In this document: in pieces, positions 13,206 to 26,799 of the stretch | Layout of the letters: every line of letters begins with the position of its first letter | How positions within the stretch are numbered: position 1 is the first letter of the stretch | NCBI RefSeq assembly: GCF_036417845.1 | Contig: NC_089980.1 | Span: forward strand, 57,658,501-57,722,500 | Length of the DNA: 64,000 nucleotides | DNA from: Apteryx mantelli | Lineage: Eukaryota > Chordata > Aves > Apterygiformes > Apterygidae | Direction of reading: 5' to 3' | Translations under genes and position numbers: made by a program | Notes under the pieces: generated by a model | Database searches by the model: none | Told to the model about the DNA's origin: nothing | What the model saw: only the letters and a program-made list of their open reading frames with translations

Positions 13206-13270
13206 AGGAGATAACATTATTTCCATTTTACAGGTAGTAAAACTGAAGCACAAAAGAGACTAAAAATATG
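13206..13270 (+). repeat. MIR-type SINE relic
   Basis: TTATTTCCATTTTACAG followed by GTAGTAAAACTGAAGCACAA and AAGAGAC is a good match to the conserved MIR stretch (ATCCCCATTTTACAGATGAG, GAAACTGAGGCACAGAGAGG). It begins about 60 bases after the candidate terminal exon at 12,731-13,145. Confidence 0.75.
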
Positions 13271-13279
13271 CAAAGGCCT

Positions 13280-15970
13280 TACTGTACAAAATAACAGAAA
13301 AAATAATATTTCCATTATGGAAGCTCCTATAAAACATATTAAAGCAGTAAGTCCTTAAAATTACATTTTATGGCATGTTAAAAAAAGAAAAAGGGAAAAT
13401 ACAGCATATTTAATTTCATAGGATCTTAGAGTAATTCTACAGAACTTATATTACTGTTATCTCTGCTTATTTTATAGCTCATATTCTTTGTTCCCATAAA
13501 GATCTTATCCCCTGGAAAAAAAACAGATTAGAGCTATCTCAGGCATTCAGTTTTCTTATTTACAAGTTTGAGAAGGAGAGTTTTGCAGACTATCTTTTCC
13601 CTACACTTTCAGCAAAAGTCTATTTTGGTCATTTTTTTGAGCGTTGCTTGTAAGGTTAGTTGATCGTTTGCCTTTTCTGTGTGGAAAATGAGAGCAGTAC
13701 GACAGACTCAAGAATTTCCTTTTAGAAAGAGAAGTATAAATATAAGAGGATTATCGCATTTACTATTTAAAGTCACAGCAACCTATATGATTTATTTTTA
13801 TGAGCCCTGTTAATTGTCACAGTTACAGGAAAGCAGCAAACTTTAACTAAGAGAAAGGAAGCCCTTTTCCTTGTATTTTGCTATAACACAGAGAACAAAG
13901 ACGGGCCAGACTGTTAATGATTGCAAGTTTATGGAGTTTTGAAAGCCTGAATAGCCAGCCTATGTTTGCTGTAAAAAACCAAATCGCTCTGTGATTTACT
14001 GCTGACTTGCTGCTGCAGGTGCAATCGCGTGGCTGGATCCGAAACGGCCTAGATGTCCCCTGTTACTCGCCCATTCGCACAACTGCACCTTAAGGGTCTC
14101 AGTACTGTTTCCCAGAGAAATCCAAAGGAAGCCAGATTGCTTGTAGGAACCCGGAGCCTACGGTGTTCTGCCAGGACACAACACATCACCCTGGTGTTGG
14201 TTAAAAAAATATTTGGTGGGTGAATATTTCCTTAAAGCTCCTCCAAAACTGAAACCTTTAAAGAGAACGTCTTGATCTGAGCCAAATTACCAATAAGTGA
14301 AGGCTTAAATAAATAATTTCCACTGCTTTTCATTTACATCAGCTGTTCCATTCTGTCAATGCCAAATTGTTTTTGTGAGGTAAAACTGTTTCCATTCAAC
14401 CTGATTATTTTGAATTTTAATTTAAAATATTAAGGTATTATTTTTAAAAATTAATATTGAACTATTGCAAGGGGAGCAAAATGAAATGATTTAACATTTT
14501 CAAATGGATTTTATACAGGAATTTCCCTTTCAAAACTTTTTTTTTTTACTTTTTAATCTTATTCAGAATAGAACATCAATTTTCAAATACTTGAATTTCC
14601 ATTTTCTAACCATGTCTTGCAGGTCAAAGTGCCTTACAGTTTTATAGTTTAACCTAATTTTCACTATTTCTTTGTCCATTTGATAAATAAAATCTCACTG
14701 TACAGCTCATTTGGAGTTCATTGCTGAAAGCATATTTCTGTAGGGAGTTCTTTTTTTATGGCTATGACACATTTTCTTCCAAATTTAACTTACTGAATGC
14801 CTTTGATTTCCTTAGGTGACCTGAGCTTGCCAGGGAGAAATATGTAGCGTAATATTTTTGAGGCAATAACAGCCCTCACCTAGTTGATGAAGCAGCATTG
14901 GCTAAGGTTAATCTGGAGAAACAGTCCCTTTCAAACAGACCTGCTGTGGAACCATGAAAATTCGATCTATTTTGTTGAGTGAAGAACATATTTTTCTTTG
15001 AAAACTGCCTCCTTCAAAGCAAACTAAACTCCAGTCCTGTTGCTTAGAATAGTACGCTACTTTCTAAGGCTGAGACACATGATAGATGGCCCACATTGTT
15101 TCAAGACAAAGCTGTTTATAAATAGCTCAGCCTAAGACAAAGGGTCTGATCTCACTTATGCCAATTTTAGCCCTGCTTTACATTAACTTATGTGAAAGAA
15201 GATCCATAACATATAAACTCTGCAGAGTAAAGTTTCTTCTAGAAATGCGATCTGCTTCCTGTATTTGAAATATATTTATGCTCTCTCCCTAGCAGACTGA
15301 AGTCTGCAGGGATTTTTTTTTCCTGAGGAAAGATTGTTTTACGATGTTCTGTACATGTTTGTATGCAGTCAGTCCCCTCTGCATTTTAAAGGTCTTTACC
15401 TTTTTACCTTCACCAGCAGGACTCAGTAGCAAATGTGTATTGAAAAAGGGGACCATCAGTATGAGACTGTCACCTGACATCTGGGCAGACATAACGTGTG
15501 ATGCAAATTTCTGGATCTCATACCGGAGACTGTGAGGCCAATTGCTTAAAAGACTAGCTATGTCGATAGAGCCCCCCCATCCTCCCATTTTAATGCACAT
15601 GAGTAATTAAGATATCTTCCCAGCTCCTCCTTCTATACCCTTGCAGACCACTGTCTGCCTCGCCTCCTTTCCAGGTTGGATGAGAAATATCCAGATCCTC
15701 ACACACATACCACTCAAGCTGATGGGCTCATACGTCTGAAAACCAGGGACAAAGGCAAGCTGGACAATTAGAGAAATGCTGCAGTAGGTCATCCAGAAGA
15801 ATCAGTTCTGGAGGGGAAAACAGAGTGAGAGCAGAGAGAGTCCATTAATAACAGGCTGGTTTCTTTCCACTTCAGGGCTCGCAAGGTGCAAAGCTTCAGA
15901 CATGCAAGACTTGACAGGTCTGTAGCACTTACAGTCAGGGTACATATGTGGGGGCCTTTGGCACCACTGA
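13280..15970. other. Noncoding stretch, AT-rich in the middle
   Basis: No supported gene. The segment at about 14,390-14,480 is very AT-rich. Around 15,145-15,190 there is a faint resemblance to the old dispersed repeat listed at 7.1 and 34.2 kb. Confidence 0.5.
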
Positions 15971-15979
15971 GATGGTTGG

Positions 15980-16342
15980 TTGGGAAAATGTACCGTTGAT
16001 CTTATCAGCGTGTACAAGTATCTGAAGGGAGGGTGTCGAGAGGATGGGACCAGACTCTTTTCAGTGGTGCCGAGCGACAGGACGCGAGGCAACGGGCACA
16101 GACTGAAACACAGACACTTCCATCTGAACATGAGGAAAAGCTTTTTCACTGTGAGGGTGACAGAGCACTGGAACAGGTTGCCCAGAGAGGTGGTGGAGTC
16201 TCCTTCTCTGGAGATATTCAAAACGCGCCTGGATGCAATCCTGTGCAATGTGCTCTAGGTGACCCTGCTTGAGCAGGGGGCTTGGACTAGATGATCTCCA
16301 GAGGTCCCTTCCAACCTCAGCGATTCTGTGATTCTGTGATTC
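15980..16342 (+). mobile_element. 5'-truncated CR1 non-LTR retrotransposon, 3' end
   Basis: The element keeps the last 92 codons of the CR1 second ORF (to the TAG at 16,256-16,258) without a stop or frameshift. Its translation contains the familiar CR1 tail motifs [36 protein letters not shown] and [11 protein letters not shown] short 3'UTR (GATGATCTCCAGAGGTCCC, CTTCCAACCTCAG) follows and ends in two and a half ATTCTGTG units, the hallmark 3' terminus of avian CR1. Truncation at the 5' end is the normal outcome of target-primed reverse transcription. The open tail suggests a fairly young copy. The long antisense frame over it is only a shadow. Confidence 0.95.
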
Positions 16343-18927
16343 AGTCATCCAACAACGGGAGTGTTAGACGCTTGTCACAGGCAGAAATTGGAGGGAGATG
16401 GCAGCTGAACAGGGGTCAGGATACTGGTAGCAAAGATGGTGAGAATCCCAGAGATTAGGGAGCGGAAGAGGAGTGCTTCCATGACCAAACAGCAAGAAAG
16501 GAAATGCAGCCACAAGAAATGTCGCACAGAGCAGCAATGCAGTTGGAGAAGGGGTCACTAGAGCCGAGCTGAAATGCAAGACTCCTCCAGACCCAGAGGG
16601 AAGAGTCAGTGAAGCCAAAGCTGAAAAATAGCAGGCTCCACTACCACGGGATTTGCAAAAGCAGGGAAATCTGGTGAATAACCTGCCAAAGCAAGGGCTC
16701 ATATCCTCCACAGGTGAGTATCCGGGCGGCTGCCCACAGGATGGGAACAGTTTGTGCTGAGCTTAGTGGTTTCACCTTGGCCGGACCCCCCGGCTCCCAG
16801 GGATGCAGTCCTAGGGCACTGCGAGAAGCAAGCTACCAGGGGTGATGTCTGTTTAACATGGGACTGACGTTTGTGATTTCTCCAGTCTCTAACTCACTCT
16901 TAGTAAGTTAGTGTTTAATATTTGCCAATTCAAAAAAGAAAAAAAAAGGTGGAAAGTTCACAACACCTCAGATGTAAGCAATATGATATTAGACAACTTC
17001 CTCTTTGAAACACATTGTGAGACTTGCAATGTTTAGGAAAAACTTACTGACTAATATATTTTCCATAACTAAAAAAAAAAAATCATACCACTCATTCAAA
17101 ACAAACGCTTTGGAACTGAAATTGCTGTCTTTATTGTGCATTATTTTCCCCTTCAACTCAGGTTCTTTTGGAGTCTTTCTTTTAGGTTCATAGGAACTTG
17201 AATTTTATTTTTTTCTTTTATAATCTCTTCAGGGCTAGATTTTGTTATCATGTTCCACACTAAGGTCCTGTTGTCTTTTTTAGTCTACAGGAAATAGTAA
17301 AATTTACTTTACAAAAGAAATCTAATTTGATACTGATCTTTCCATCATTAATGTTAACAAAAGATGACTAAGTCAGCCGTCTGACACTGAGCTACAGCTA
17401 GTGAAACAGAAGGGAAAAAATCAAATGTCCTTTTTTCCACCATTGTTTGTTGTATAAACCTTAGAGAGATTGAACAGGTATTTTCTCAGGCATTTCTACT
17501 TCAGCAAAAAATTCCTAGCCACCCTCCTAAAGCCTAGCATCATGTCTGCTTTTCTATAAACCACACCATATAACCCATCTGCTTTCCCATAAACCTACCT
17601 TTGAATTTCTTTGGAGCGTAGGTTTGACTTTTCACATCTGCCCAAGAATGCTCCCTCTAAAACATCTTGAACATGCTGGTAGAAATACATCCTGTGTCAT
17701 GGAAAACAAACCACAAAAGACTAGCTGTTGATTTTATCCATGCAATGGCTAAACATAATGTGTATAGTAGCTGCATATACAAAAGGACTTCCTACAGAAA
17801 TGTGGATTTATTTTAGCATGGGAGGAAAATAAGTGAGTGTATTAAAGGAGTCAATGTGAAGAACACAGAATAACAGTGTGCTTGGCACTAAAGGCACACT
17901 GGTGTGATGTTAATATACTTCTGATTTACATTAGTACAGACTCAAGCTGGCTGTGACTTTTTGGTTAGTGTGAATGTAAAGCTCACTAGTCACTGATCTG
18001 AAATGTTTCCCTCAGGGCAACTAAGACAGAGTGATGACTTAAAGAAGGCTGTCATCATTGTGACTGTCACTTACTGTCCATAGAACAAAGCATACTTTAG
18101 AAACCTAAATCGAGGTATTCAGTAAATCAGTTCAGTTTATTATGGAATTGGAAAAAAAAAACCATTTTGTGAAGAAGACAACATAGAATAAAAGGCCTTG
18201 CATCTTTATACAAATCTTGTTCTGCAAGTAATGCAGGTGTAAGAGAGTGTAAAATCAGATGTCTCCATTACTTTATGTAAATGACAGCTTTCTAAATCAT
18301 CTTTTTGTTTTCACCTGTGATTCACTTCCTGTGGCTGTCCTTGCTACATACTCAATAATAATGATGTAAACTACTGTTGTAAATGACAGAAGAAAAAATA
18401 TTTCCTTTCTTTACACAGAGACGTTGAAGTTCTTATGGAAAAGGAAGAGCTCTGACTCTTCAATACCTGCAGCTATGGCAACATACCAGTAAATCCTCTA
18501 ATAAAGTTTAGAACAATGGTAAACTTCTATTACAGCATGCCCAAATCAAATAGATTTTTAGCAAAGGACAACATGTATCTAAAACTCTGCAAAGTGATGT
18601 GAGACTGCAGTGATGAGCAAAATCAGAGTGACTAGCATCTGCTTCATGACGATAATCGGTAATTTGTCAGCATTTACGCCACCATAAATTCATCAACCTG
18701 GAACATATCTGAGGGAAATGCTAGGACTGGAAGAGCAGGAAGGCTGCTGGTCCAGATGAAGATAGCGACAACTCTGGATAGGGAAGTTTCCAAGTCCCCA
18801 TGTGCTGCACGCTCCTTTCAAACACATGCTACCAGACCTCACCCAAATCACACAGGCACTAACGCCACGCACATGCACAACATGCCGAAAACCAAGAACC
18901 TCCTTTCCTGACACATATATCTAAAGA

Positions 18928-18985
18928 CAAAATGACCTCCTCAGGGCCCTTCCAGCCTGAATTATTCTATGATTGCATTGTGTAG
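18928..18985 (+). mobile_element. CR1 3'-terminal fragment, older
   Basis: The segment with AATGACCTCC, TCAGGGCCCTTCCAGCCTGA and ATTATTCTATGATTG reproduces the last part of the CR1 3'UTR and its octamer tail (ATTCTATG type). No coding part is recognisable upstream, so this is a short decayed copy. Confidence 0.8.
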
Positions 18986-20075
18986 GTTTTTTGCTACGTG
19001 CCAACACTAGCTATAGCACCAGATTACACAAATCTGAGAAAAAGGTGCAGCTGGCTGCCCGCAGGCAGCGAGAGGCACCCCTGACAGGGAGAGACTCTGC
19101 CCCCGTCAGCTGCCTCCTGGGAGCTCTCTGAGCAGAGCAGCCAGCCTGGAGAATACCAGTGCTGCCCTCAGTGCTGGGATGCAATAGGTTGATATAACTT
19201 CAGCTTCTAACTGCCAATACCAGGAAAATGTTCATACGCTGGAAGTAAAAAGCAGCAGATACCAGCGTTTCAGTGCCTGCCATGTTTCATGAGCACTTAG
19301 GAAGCAGGATGGCTGGGCTGGTGCTGCCTCTGCAAACAACGAGGCTTAATGTCAGGTATCTAAAGTGGCCCAAATATTACTTTACTGGGGTTAACAGTAG
19401 GTACCGCCATCTGAGACTGCTGGCCTTACCTCCCAGGTACCAGGCGGATCGCTTTCCCTCAGCAGTGGATCACCACACTGGTTCCCATATTTGCCCTATG
19501 ATACCTCTCTTTGCAGTGACACTTCCCACAAATGCTTTGTTAATATTAAACTGCATGTGTGTATACCAATGGACAAGGAGGCAATGATTTAAAATAATTA
19601 GAGACGCTTAGGCCATCTGCACTTTTGATTTCTTAAAAATGTTTACCATGTAATTTCCAAGGAAAGTGCACACCGGATGACTGCGATTGCAAACTGCGTT
19701 GTGACTCAGCTGGGGCTGACTCCCAAGTCCCCCTGCCTCACTGCCACCATGTAGCAAGCAGCAGAGCCGCCGGCCTGAAAGCCCTGCCCTCCTGCCCCAC
19801 TGCGCTTCACACGCAGCACCCGTGCTGAACGAGAAGCCTCTCCCAGCCGACTATCACATCAATACATCCGTAAGTGCTTTTAGAGACACCCTTACTTGTC
19901 ATTAACTCTCCACAGTTAATTTTTACACAAAGTCAGATACAACATGTTACAGAACAAAAGTCTTGAAAAGTTTTGTTTTATTTCAGAGGTTTGTCTGTCC
20001 CCTCCCACTGCGCCAGAAAACTTCTTATCTCCCCAAGCATTTATAATTCTCAAGCAAAGATTGCAAATTTGGCAC

Positions 20076-20096
20076 ATGCAGATTATTCATCTGCAT
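20076..20096. promoter_or_regulatory. Perfect inverted repeat of two octamer-like sites
   Basis: ATGCAGAT and ATCTGCAT form a perfect 8-base inverted repeat with a 5-base spacer (TATTC). Each arm is one base from the POU octamer ATGCAAAT, and a TTGCAAAT lies 15 bases before. It may be a POU-factor enhancer element; conservation is untested. Confidence 0.3.
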
Positions 20097-23000
20097 AGGA
20101 ATTCACTCAAATCACATTCGCATTTATTGATTTTTAACATAGGAAAAGAAAATTACAGATATCTATACAAAAAGGCAACCACTTAAGAGCATTTCACAGG
20201 TGCTATATTGTTGATTCTTTGGCTCAAGCAGTGAACTCTGGATTTTTTTGTCAGGATGAGATGCAAAGTATGTTGGGCGTATCTAGCACCATTTGAGAAA
20301 TCCTAAGCTATCCAGGTAACATCTGACACAGGACCTCTGGAAGGCTATTGCCCTTCTTCAGAGGGAAGTGAAGGCAAAGCAGAATACTCTTAAGGCATCT
20401 CAAACGATGCTAGCTGCCTGCAAATTGCTGAATTGTTCCCCAAATCTTGTTTCTTCTAATGAAGATCAGCTGGTAGCTTCCTAGCTTAAAAAAATCTCTG
20501 CCTACTATTCCAGGAGGCTCCATACCCAACCTCTCTGCCCCTTCCCTCATTTTAAAGTCAGTCTTCTGCTAGGGACAGAAAAACATTCCTTAGCTGCTAA
20601 GTTCATCTCTGTGTTCAAAAACCTGAAAACCTGTCAGTCCATACAGTTTAGCTCTGACCTGCCATGCAGGGCTCCACCTTCAGAAACAAATGAAAAAATC
20701 ATAACAACTTCAGACAGGATATTACTGCACCTGCTCAGATTTATGGATGTATGTGCAAGAACTTTGATGGGTTGGGGATGCTTCTCTGTAAAACAGGCAA
20801 GGCCATTTAGAAACCAGATGTCTGGCAAAACTACTCACGAGTGTCCTAGTGCACTGGGCAGCAGCCTCATATATCCAGCTAGTTTTAGTATAAAATGCAA
20901 AGCGCTGCTGAGGCTGAAGGCAAATGTTCAGCTTTAAATAAGGTAACGGTTTCTGGATTCAAGGCTCACTATTCAGTTATTAACATTTTTCAGGTTAAGA
21001 GAATGTCATTAAGAGCATAACAATGTCAATATAACAAAGTATAACAAGTAACAAACCAATTTTAGTGAAGCATTTATAATGATGGATTGTTACCAATTTT
21101 AAAATAGTTGTCATACTTCCTTATGTCTGGAGTTGGGAGGTACCTTCACATGCTCCTTGACTGATTTAGCAAAACACAGACATTTACCTTGAGATAGCTG
21201 CCTTGAATCCCTTCAACAGACAGTGGAGAAAACAGACACATTCAGGGCATGAGGTGTATATCTTAACACGGTGTCTAAAAAAGGCAAATGAATCATGCCA
21301 TAAAAGGGCCTGTTTCTCCCCATAATGATAAAAGACATGCCAGGTGATCCGCTCAGCTTGTGGAGACAGGGTACTTCCCACGATGAGCAAGCAGGATCCC
21401 ACCTGCAATGCCTCATGCTGATAATGGCCCCAGATACTACGACAGATTGAAGGGGAAGATACAGAAACAGAAGGCCAAGAGCTTGACCTAGATTATCTTA
21501 GATGTGTTTAAAAAAGTACATTCCATTCTTTAGACATGTTTTCACCTTTTTGGAAAGCTGGTATTGTCATTTTTTTTAATGTGGGGCATTTCCCTTGATC
21601 GGGTTGAGAAGGGCAGTTCTCGGTGAGTAGTCACATTGAAATACAGGAGGATATGCTCTGCTTTCTCTATTAAGGAGGCAACACTGGGATGTTTGTAAGC
21701 AGGAAAACACGATATCTTCAAATCATGTCAGCCTAGTCAGAAATATGTCAGACGAACCTGTGGTGTGTCAGTTGAGCACGGAGTTGTGTCCACTTGAATC
21801 GCTGCAGTGCTGCACACTAGACTTCAGCACAGCCTAAGCCTTCCCAAGAGGGCAGTTTTTCAGGCAGCCCCTTCAGCTGAAACATTGCACCTGGATGGGC
21901 AGTGCATGTCTGTGGTGCAGCCTAGCAGGTTCAGCCCAAACAAAAAGCTCCACCTGCAGAGAAAAATGAAGAGCAGAGGAGCTGGAAATAAAAGTCCCAC
22001 AAGACACTGAATCTCAGCTGGACACATGAAAGTTTTTAAGAAAAGATGAAAAGAAGTATTTCAGTTAAACAAGCAGCATGTGTAATTTTGAGACTCTAAA
22101 GGCCATATAACGTTGATTCATTTCTAAAAAAATATGACTTCCCTGAAATGTCTCAACTTTTCATTCCAAGTCATGATGAATAAAAATTAAAAGTATCAGA
22201 ATTTTCCATAGAATGGAAATCCTTGTCTTATTACCCACCTATAAAAATGATCTCAGGTTACCTGCTGTTAAGATGGATGTGGAAAGGAAGTGAAAAAATG
22301 AGATTTTTCTTTGTCAGTGGCAGCATTTCAATTTTTCAGTGATTCAGGAAGAACAGACTCTCCTGATACGCTTTCAGAGGTAGTGCTTTCAAAATAATGA
22401 TTTTTTTTAATGAAAAATTATATTTACCAGAAAAAAAAAGATAGCAATCCTGTGGTATATATTTCTCGGAGCTGTAATTATAGTTCAGCTCTCTTCAAGG
22501 TAAATTAAATCCATGAAGAACAATATTTTTGCTCAGAACCAAAATGGTATTTAGACTAACCTATGTCCCAAACCATTTCCTTAACTTGTTTCTAAAGACA
22601 AGATTTCTTCATGTGCCAGCAATTCCCTGAAGGACAGGTGTTTAGAATGGAAGTGATTATGAGAAACTGATGATTTTCACATTAATTTAACAAATAATGT
22701 GAAATCATTGAACAGTAACACAGTAACTCTCTTTTTTTAATTATAAAACAAGAACATCTTTTTCTTCTGACTTCAGCACAAGTAGAGCTTTTCCTTTAAA
22801 TTGATGTTTCAGGCAATCTCACACACTCCCTGATCACCTTAACATTTTATATACATCTGGTATGCACATTTACTTGCACTATATGCCCAAGGGTCAAAGT
22901 ATGGTGTAGGCAGCACGTGCAATTAGAGTAATCAAATATTTATGCAGATGTATAGCACTGCTGGATGTACTTTAAGTGCTATATGCAAGAAACAAAATAT

Positions 23001-26000
23001 GGGTGTGGAGGAAAACACTCTGCACAATATAAAGGCTGTCCACAGGCAATAGTTACTGGGAACTTTGTTCAAGTAATACTACCCACCTTCTGCTCTTTTT
23101 TTCCCCCAGGCTCTACATAAAATGGAGTCACAGAAGAAAATAAAAGTAGCAGATCCTAGATTTCTGTTTCACTTAATTCCCTCCTTTCTAAATATCCATC
23201 TTTTTACACGTGAAGGCAATATTTTTCTTCCACTTCTTCCTATTGTAACTTGATACAGCAATTACATATGTGGAGATAAAGTATTTAAGAATGTTTTTCC
23301 TTGACCATAGATAACTTCATATGTCTTGCCAAAAGGCAGTATGTTTCCCCCCACAGGACATGGAGTCAGCCATAGCTGTTTCCAGACAATTTACAAAAGA
23401 GTTTTATAGTCTCAGGATACCAAAATAAGGTGTAATGAAGTGGAGGAGGTCTATGTGCTATCACAACATCTTGCAACAAATAACCTTCAAAGGAGTGTTA
23501 GATAAAATGGCCAAATTTGTACTTTACGTGCATCGTTTCTGAAACCTATCCCCAATTCTGCAGGCCTGGAAAAGAGCGAGTCACAAATCACTTGTAAGAG
23601 TGGAAGAGTTCTTTGGTTAGTGACCAAGGAGTCCAACTCCCCTGGGGAGCATGAAGCTGCTTATTCAAGGGCATGAGCTAATATCTGACTAAGGGGCTTT
23701 CAAGGGGCCCTTTGCCATGTCATGGGTTTTAGCCTGGGGCTAAAGTGACCATAAGGAAAGATTAAGAAAAATAAGACTATTAATGTAATAGGCTTACATT
23801 TACCTCAGTTCCTCCACTGGAGTATGTGTCTGGGCCATGAAATAAAAATAGAAAGCCCTCAACCAGCTCTAAGTCAGTGTGTGGAACAGCTCCATCTTAT
23901 ACAGGAATGTAGGAGGATCACCTCCAATAGAGTTAGAAAAAAATGGCATTCAATGACAGTTGTTTCCAACATGTTCTTTGGAATAATCTAGATCTCATCT
24001 TTTAGATTGTATAGTATCTGTTTTCCTGTCACCTTGTTGCTGTTTTCATTTCAGAATTAACTGCACAAATGATTTTTTTGTCACAAGAAGCAATGGACAT
24101 TTCATTTTGCTATCTAACTATGGAGAGGTCAACTTTTTCACCTAAAAGAGAGTCCCAGGTCCTTCTGACTTCACGTAGTTTACTTGTGATCAGTAGGCAG
24201 ACTTCTCCACGGTTAAATGTCTGCCATCAGGTTGAACTATTCTGCCTACCCATTCAATCTTTTTTAAAATGTACAGAGACTAAACACTAGACTGTCTTTG
24301 AAAAACCTCCAAAATTCCATCAACTGAATATAATTTCTGTGTTCTTGGCATACATAATTGAGTTCTGAGCACCACCCATACTTCCCTTGAGTTTTCACTG
24401 ACGTATTTTCAAGGCCTTTGGTCAATGTCCACTTAGCTCTCTGCAAGGAAAGTGGATGTGCCAGGAAGCACAAATAATGGTCTAAGGATACAGTCACTCT
24501 GGTAATTACCACTACTGAGGAGCTGTGCTTGAGGGGGACTTTCATACCCCCCCAGAAGAGCGTAGCTGGTGTGATCTGGTTAGAGGAGCAAGGCCCTGCA
24601 TGGGACTTCTTGCAGCCACAGCCACGTGGAGCAGGGGACTGGCCAGGAAAAGGAATCCTTCTGACATTTCACATCTATTTCTCCCCTTCCTCACAGAGAG
24701 CAGAATGGGACTTTTGTTACCTCTGATAATTAACAAACCCAAGGAACAGCGCTGAACAAGTATCATGACCAGCTCTTGTGTACTCCACTATGCTTGGGCT
24801 GAATTTGGCCCTGACATATCTCTATTGAGCCAGTGCCTGACAGGCAGAACTGAAAACGCTGCACATATCTTTTGGAAGAATCAACACTTGACAAAGTATC
24901 CTGAAATGAGTTTCTCTGCCAGAAGTTATGCAGCACCAGGTTGAACCAAAAATTCCTTGTTGCTATGGTTGCCACTTCCTCTAAATCTCTTTACTACTCC
25001 TTGTTGAACAGCAGCAAAGGAGAATAAAACATATACAACACTTGTAATTGCCTAGTGCATATTTTAACATTTGTCTTTGGTGGCTGCTTTAAATTATGCA
25101 GTAATTTTGCTGGCATGTTTCTTCAGTCTCTCTTTCCTAAGAGGATACATTTTACAGTGCTGAAATTGGACACTGGGTGTAAGAATCACACATTTGAATA
25201 TTTTTTTCAGTAGCAAATGTGTCACATGCAATGTATTACAGCTCAAGCTGTAAAAATTAAGTGGCATTTGCATTCATTAAGTATACATGAAATCTAATTC
25301 CATTAGGTCCAGTAGCATTAAGGTCTGTCTGTTGCTGCTGCTGCTGTTATAGCTTAAGGACATTATATCTTCTGGGAAGATTCTGTTTCATAACCTAATA
25401 AAGCCAGGAATTAGATCCTGGCTTGATGCCTTTGTAAATTCAGCTCAGTGAACATGCAACATGAAAGCTGTAGATGTAAATTATTTATATTCATCATTGT
25501 CCAAAATATTAATTTACCCGAAAAGGTTTAAAAGATTAAGCAAACTGTGGGCACCATGCCCACAGCAGAACTAATTTAAGAGACAACAATATGATTTGCT
25601 GAAGCCAAGTCTCACTCATAATCTTCCAGCTTTGTTACAGATATGGTACAGAAGAACTGTTAACATTTCATCAAGGCTATTTAAAGAATCAAAATCTTAC
25701 AGTTATATTTCACTCAGCTTCTCAGAAACGTTGATCTGCACAGTTCCCTAGGAAAATCAGGGTTGCTTTACCTTTTGGATTTTGATGTTTTTTTAGCTGA
25801 CATAGAAGTTAAGCAAACAGCAGAAAGGCAAAATGTGAACCACAATGTTTTGCAGTTTTTATAATGTATTGTGCTGAAAGGATAGTTTGATTGCAGTATT
25901 ACAAGCACAAGCCCCAACTCAGCAAATAAACCAATGTGGACAAATCACTTTGGTCTGCAGAGTTTCACAGAAGACAACATAATGAAGAACATGAGGCTGC

Positions 26001-26177
26001 CCTCCTTACTACTTCTGCAAAATCAAATCTATGAATTAAAAAGCATTAACTGAATTCTAACTGGCACTTTCTAAGAGATACATCCAGGCTCCAGTGTAAG
26101 CTTTCTTCCAGAACTTCATCCACAATCCTTAATTTCTAACTATCAAATTAGCCAGGGTTTACAAAGTAAAACCTTAC

Positions 26178-26234
26178 CTTTTAAAGTCTCGGATTTCTTC
26201 TCTGATTCTTAAGGACATTGTCAAGTTGGTTCTC
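26178..26234 (-). other. Candidate exon, minus strand (57 nt)
   Basis: A strong acceptor (GTTTTTTTCTGACAG) and donor AAAAG/gtaagg bound 57 bases that are open only in phase 2 to 2. The translation RTNLTMSLRIREEIRDFK is charged and helix-like. Joined to the 33-nt candidate upstream it reads SIDYGERRTNLTMSLRIREE without a stop. The family is not recognised. A possible further minus-strand exon (21,188-21,210) would continue the frame, but it is only 23 bases. Confidence 0.3.
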
Positions 26235-26766
26235 CTGTCAGAAAAAAACAGCAGAATGTTTATTTCTAATGAGCTGAGCAACAAATCTATTTCCATGGAG
26301 ATGTGGGAAACAGAAAGGTTTTACTTAATTATGTATAAATGATGCCTTGTTTTCCTGTAAGTAACTCCCCGCTGGTCTGAGAGGTTATTTTGCAGAAATT
26401 GAAGTTCAAAACACTCCTGTTGGAGACTGTGTCTGCCCACATAATTTCAAAGGCACAAGTGTCCACAACAGGCAAGAGATTATTATTTTTGTCTATTCAA
26501 GGTAATATATGTATTATGTATAAATATATTTACTTAGTTATTTATTAAATGTGATTAAACTCATGGCAACCTTACTGCTATTTTCAAACTATTCCATCAT
26601 CTGTTAAAAAAAAAACAAAACACAACAGAACCTACCAAGCTAGCCCTTGGAGTTCTTTAGAAAATAGCATTTATTCTGCTTTTGATATGCAGACTGAAAG
26701 AATTCATTTAATCTAACAAAGGTATCTAAAAAGGAGCCATGTAAGTCTAAGCTAAGTCACCCATAC

Positions 26767-26799
26767 CTTTCTCCATAGTCAATGGAGAGTGACAGGGAC
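26767..26799 (-). other. Candidate small exon, minus strand (33 nt)
   Basis: A strong acceptor (GATTCTTTTCTGCAG) and a donor AAAG/gtatgg bound 33 bases. Read in phase 2 to 2 it gives SLSLSIDYGE plus a split Arg codon and joins in frame to the next candidate at 26,178-26,234. A phase 1 to 1 reading is also open. It is too short to be convincing alone; the support is the phase match to its neighbour 530 bases away. Confidence 0.25.

Larger units (their letters stand above)
16343..26177. other. Noncoding stretch
   Basis: No supported gene beyond the CR1 tail fragment at 18.9 kb and the octamer-like repeat at 20.08 kb. Two GC-richer patches occur (about 19,030-19,150 and 19,690-19,860). Open frames are short and lack splice support. 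Confidence 0.55.

Noticed and set aside
15802-16248. 148-codon minus-strand frame
   Set aside because: It runs antisense through the CR1 element, whose sense frame explains the sequence.
19373-19505. Minus-strand open segment with a gtaagg donor at 19.42 kb
   Set aside because: No credible acceptor; isolated.
24958-24975. Second X-box-like site (GTTGCTATGGTTGCC)
   Set aside because: The second half-site is not an inverted match, so it is a direct repeat of GCAAC units on the other strand, not an RFX dyad.
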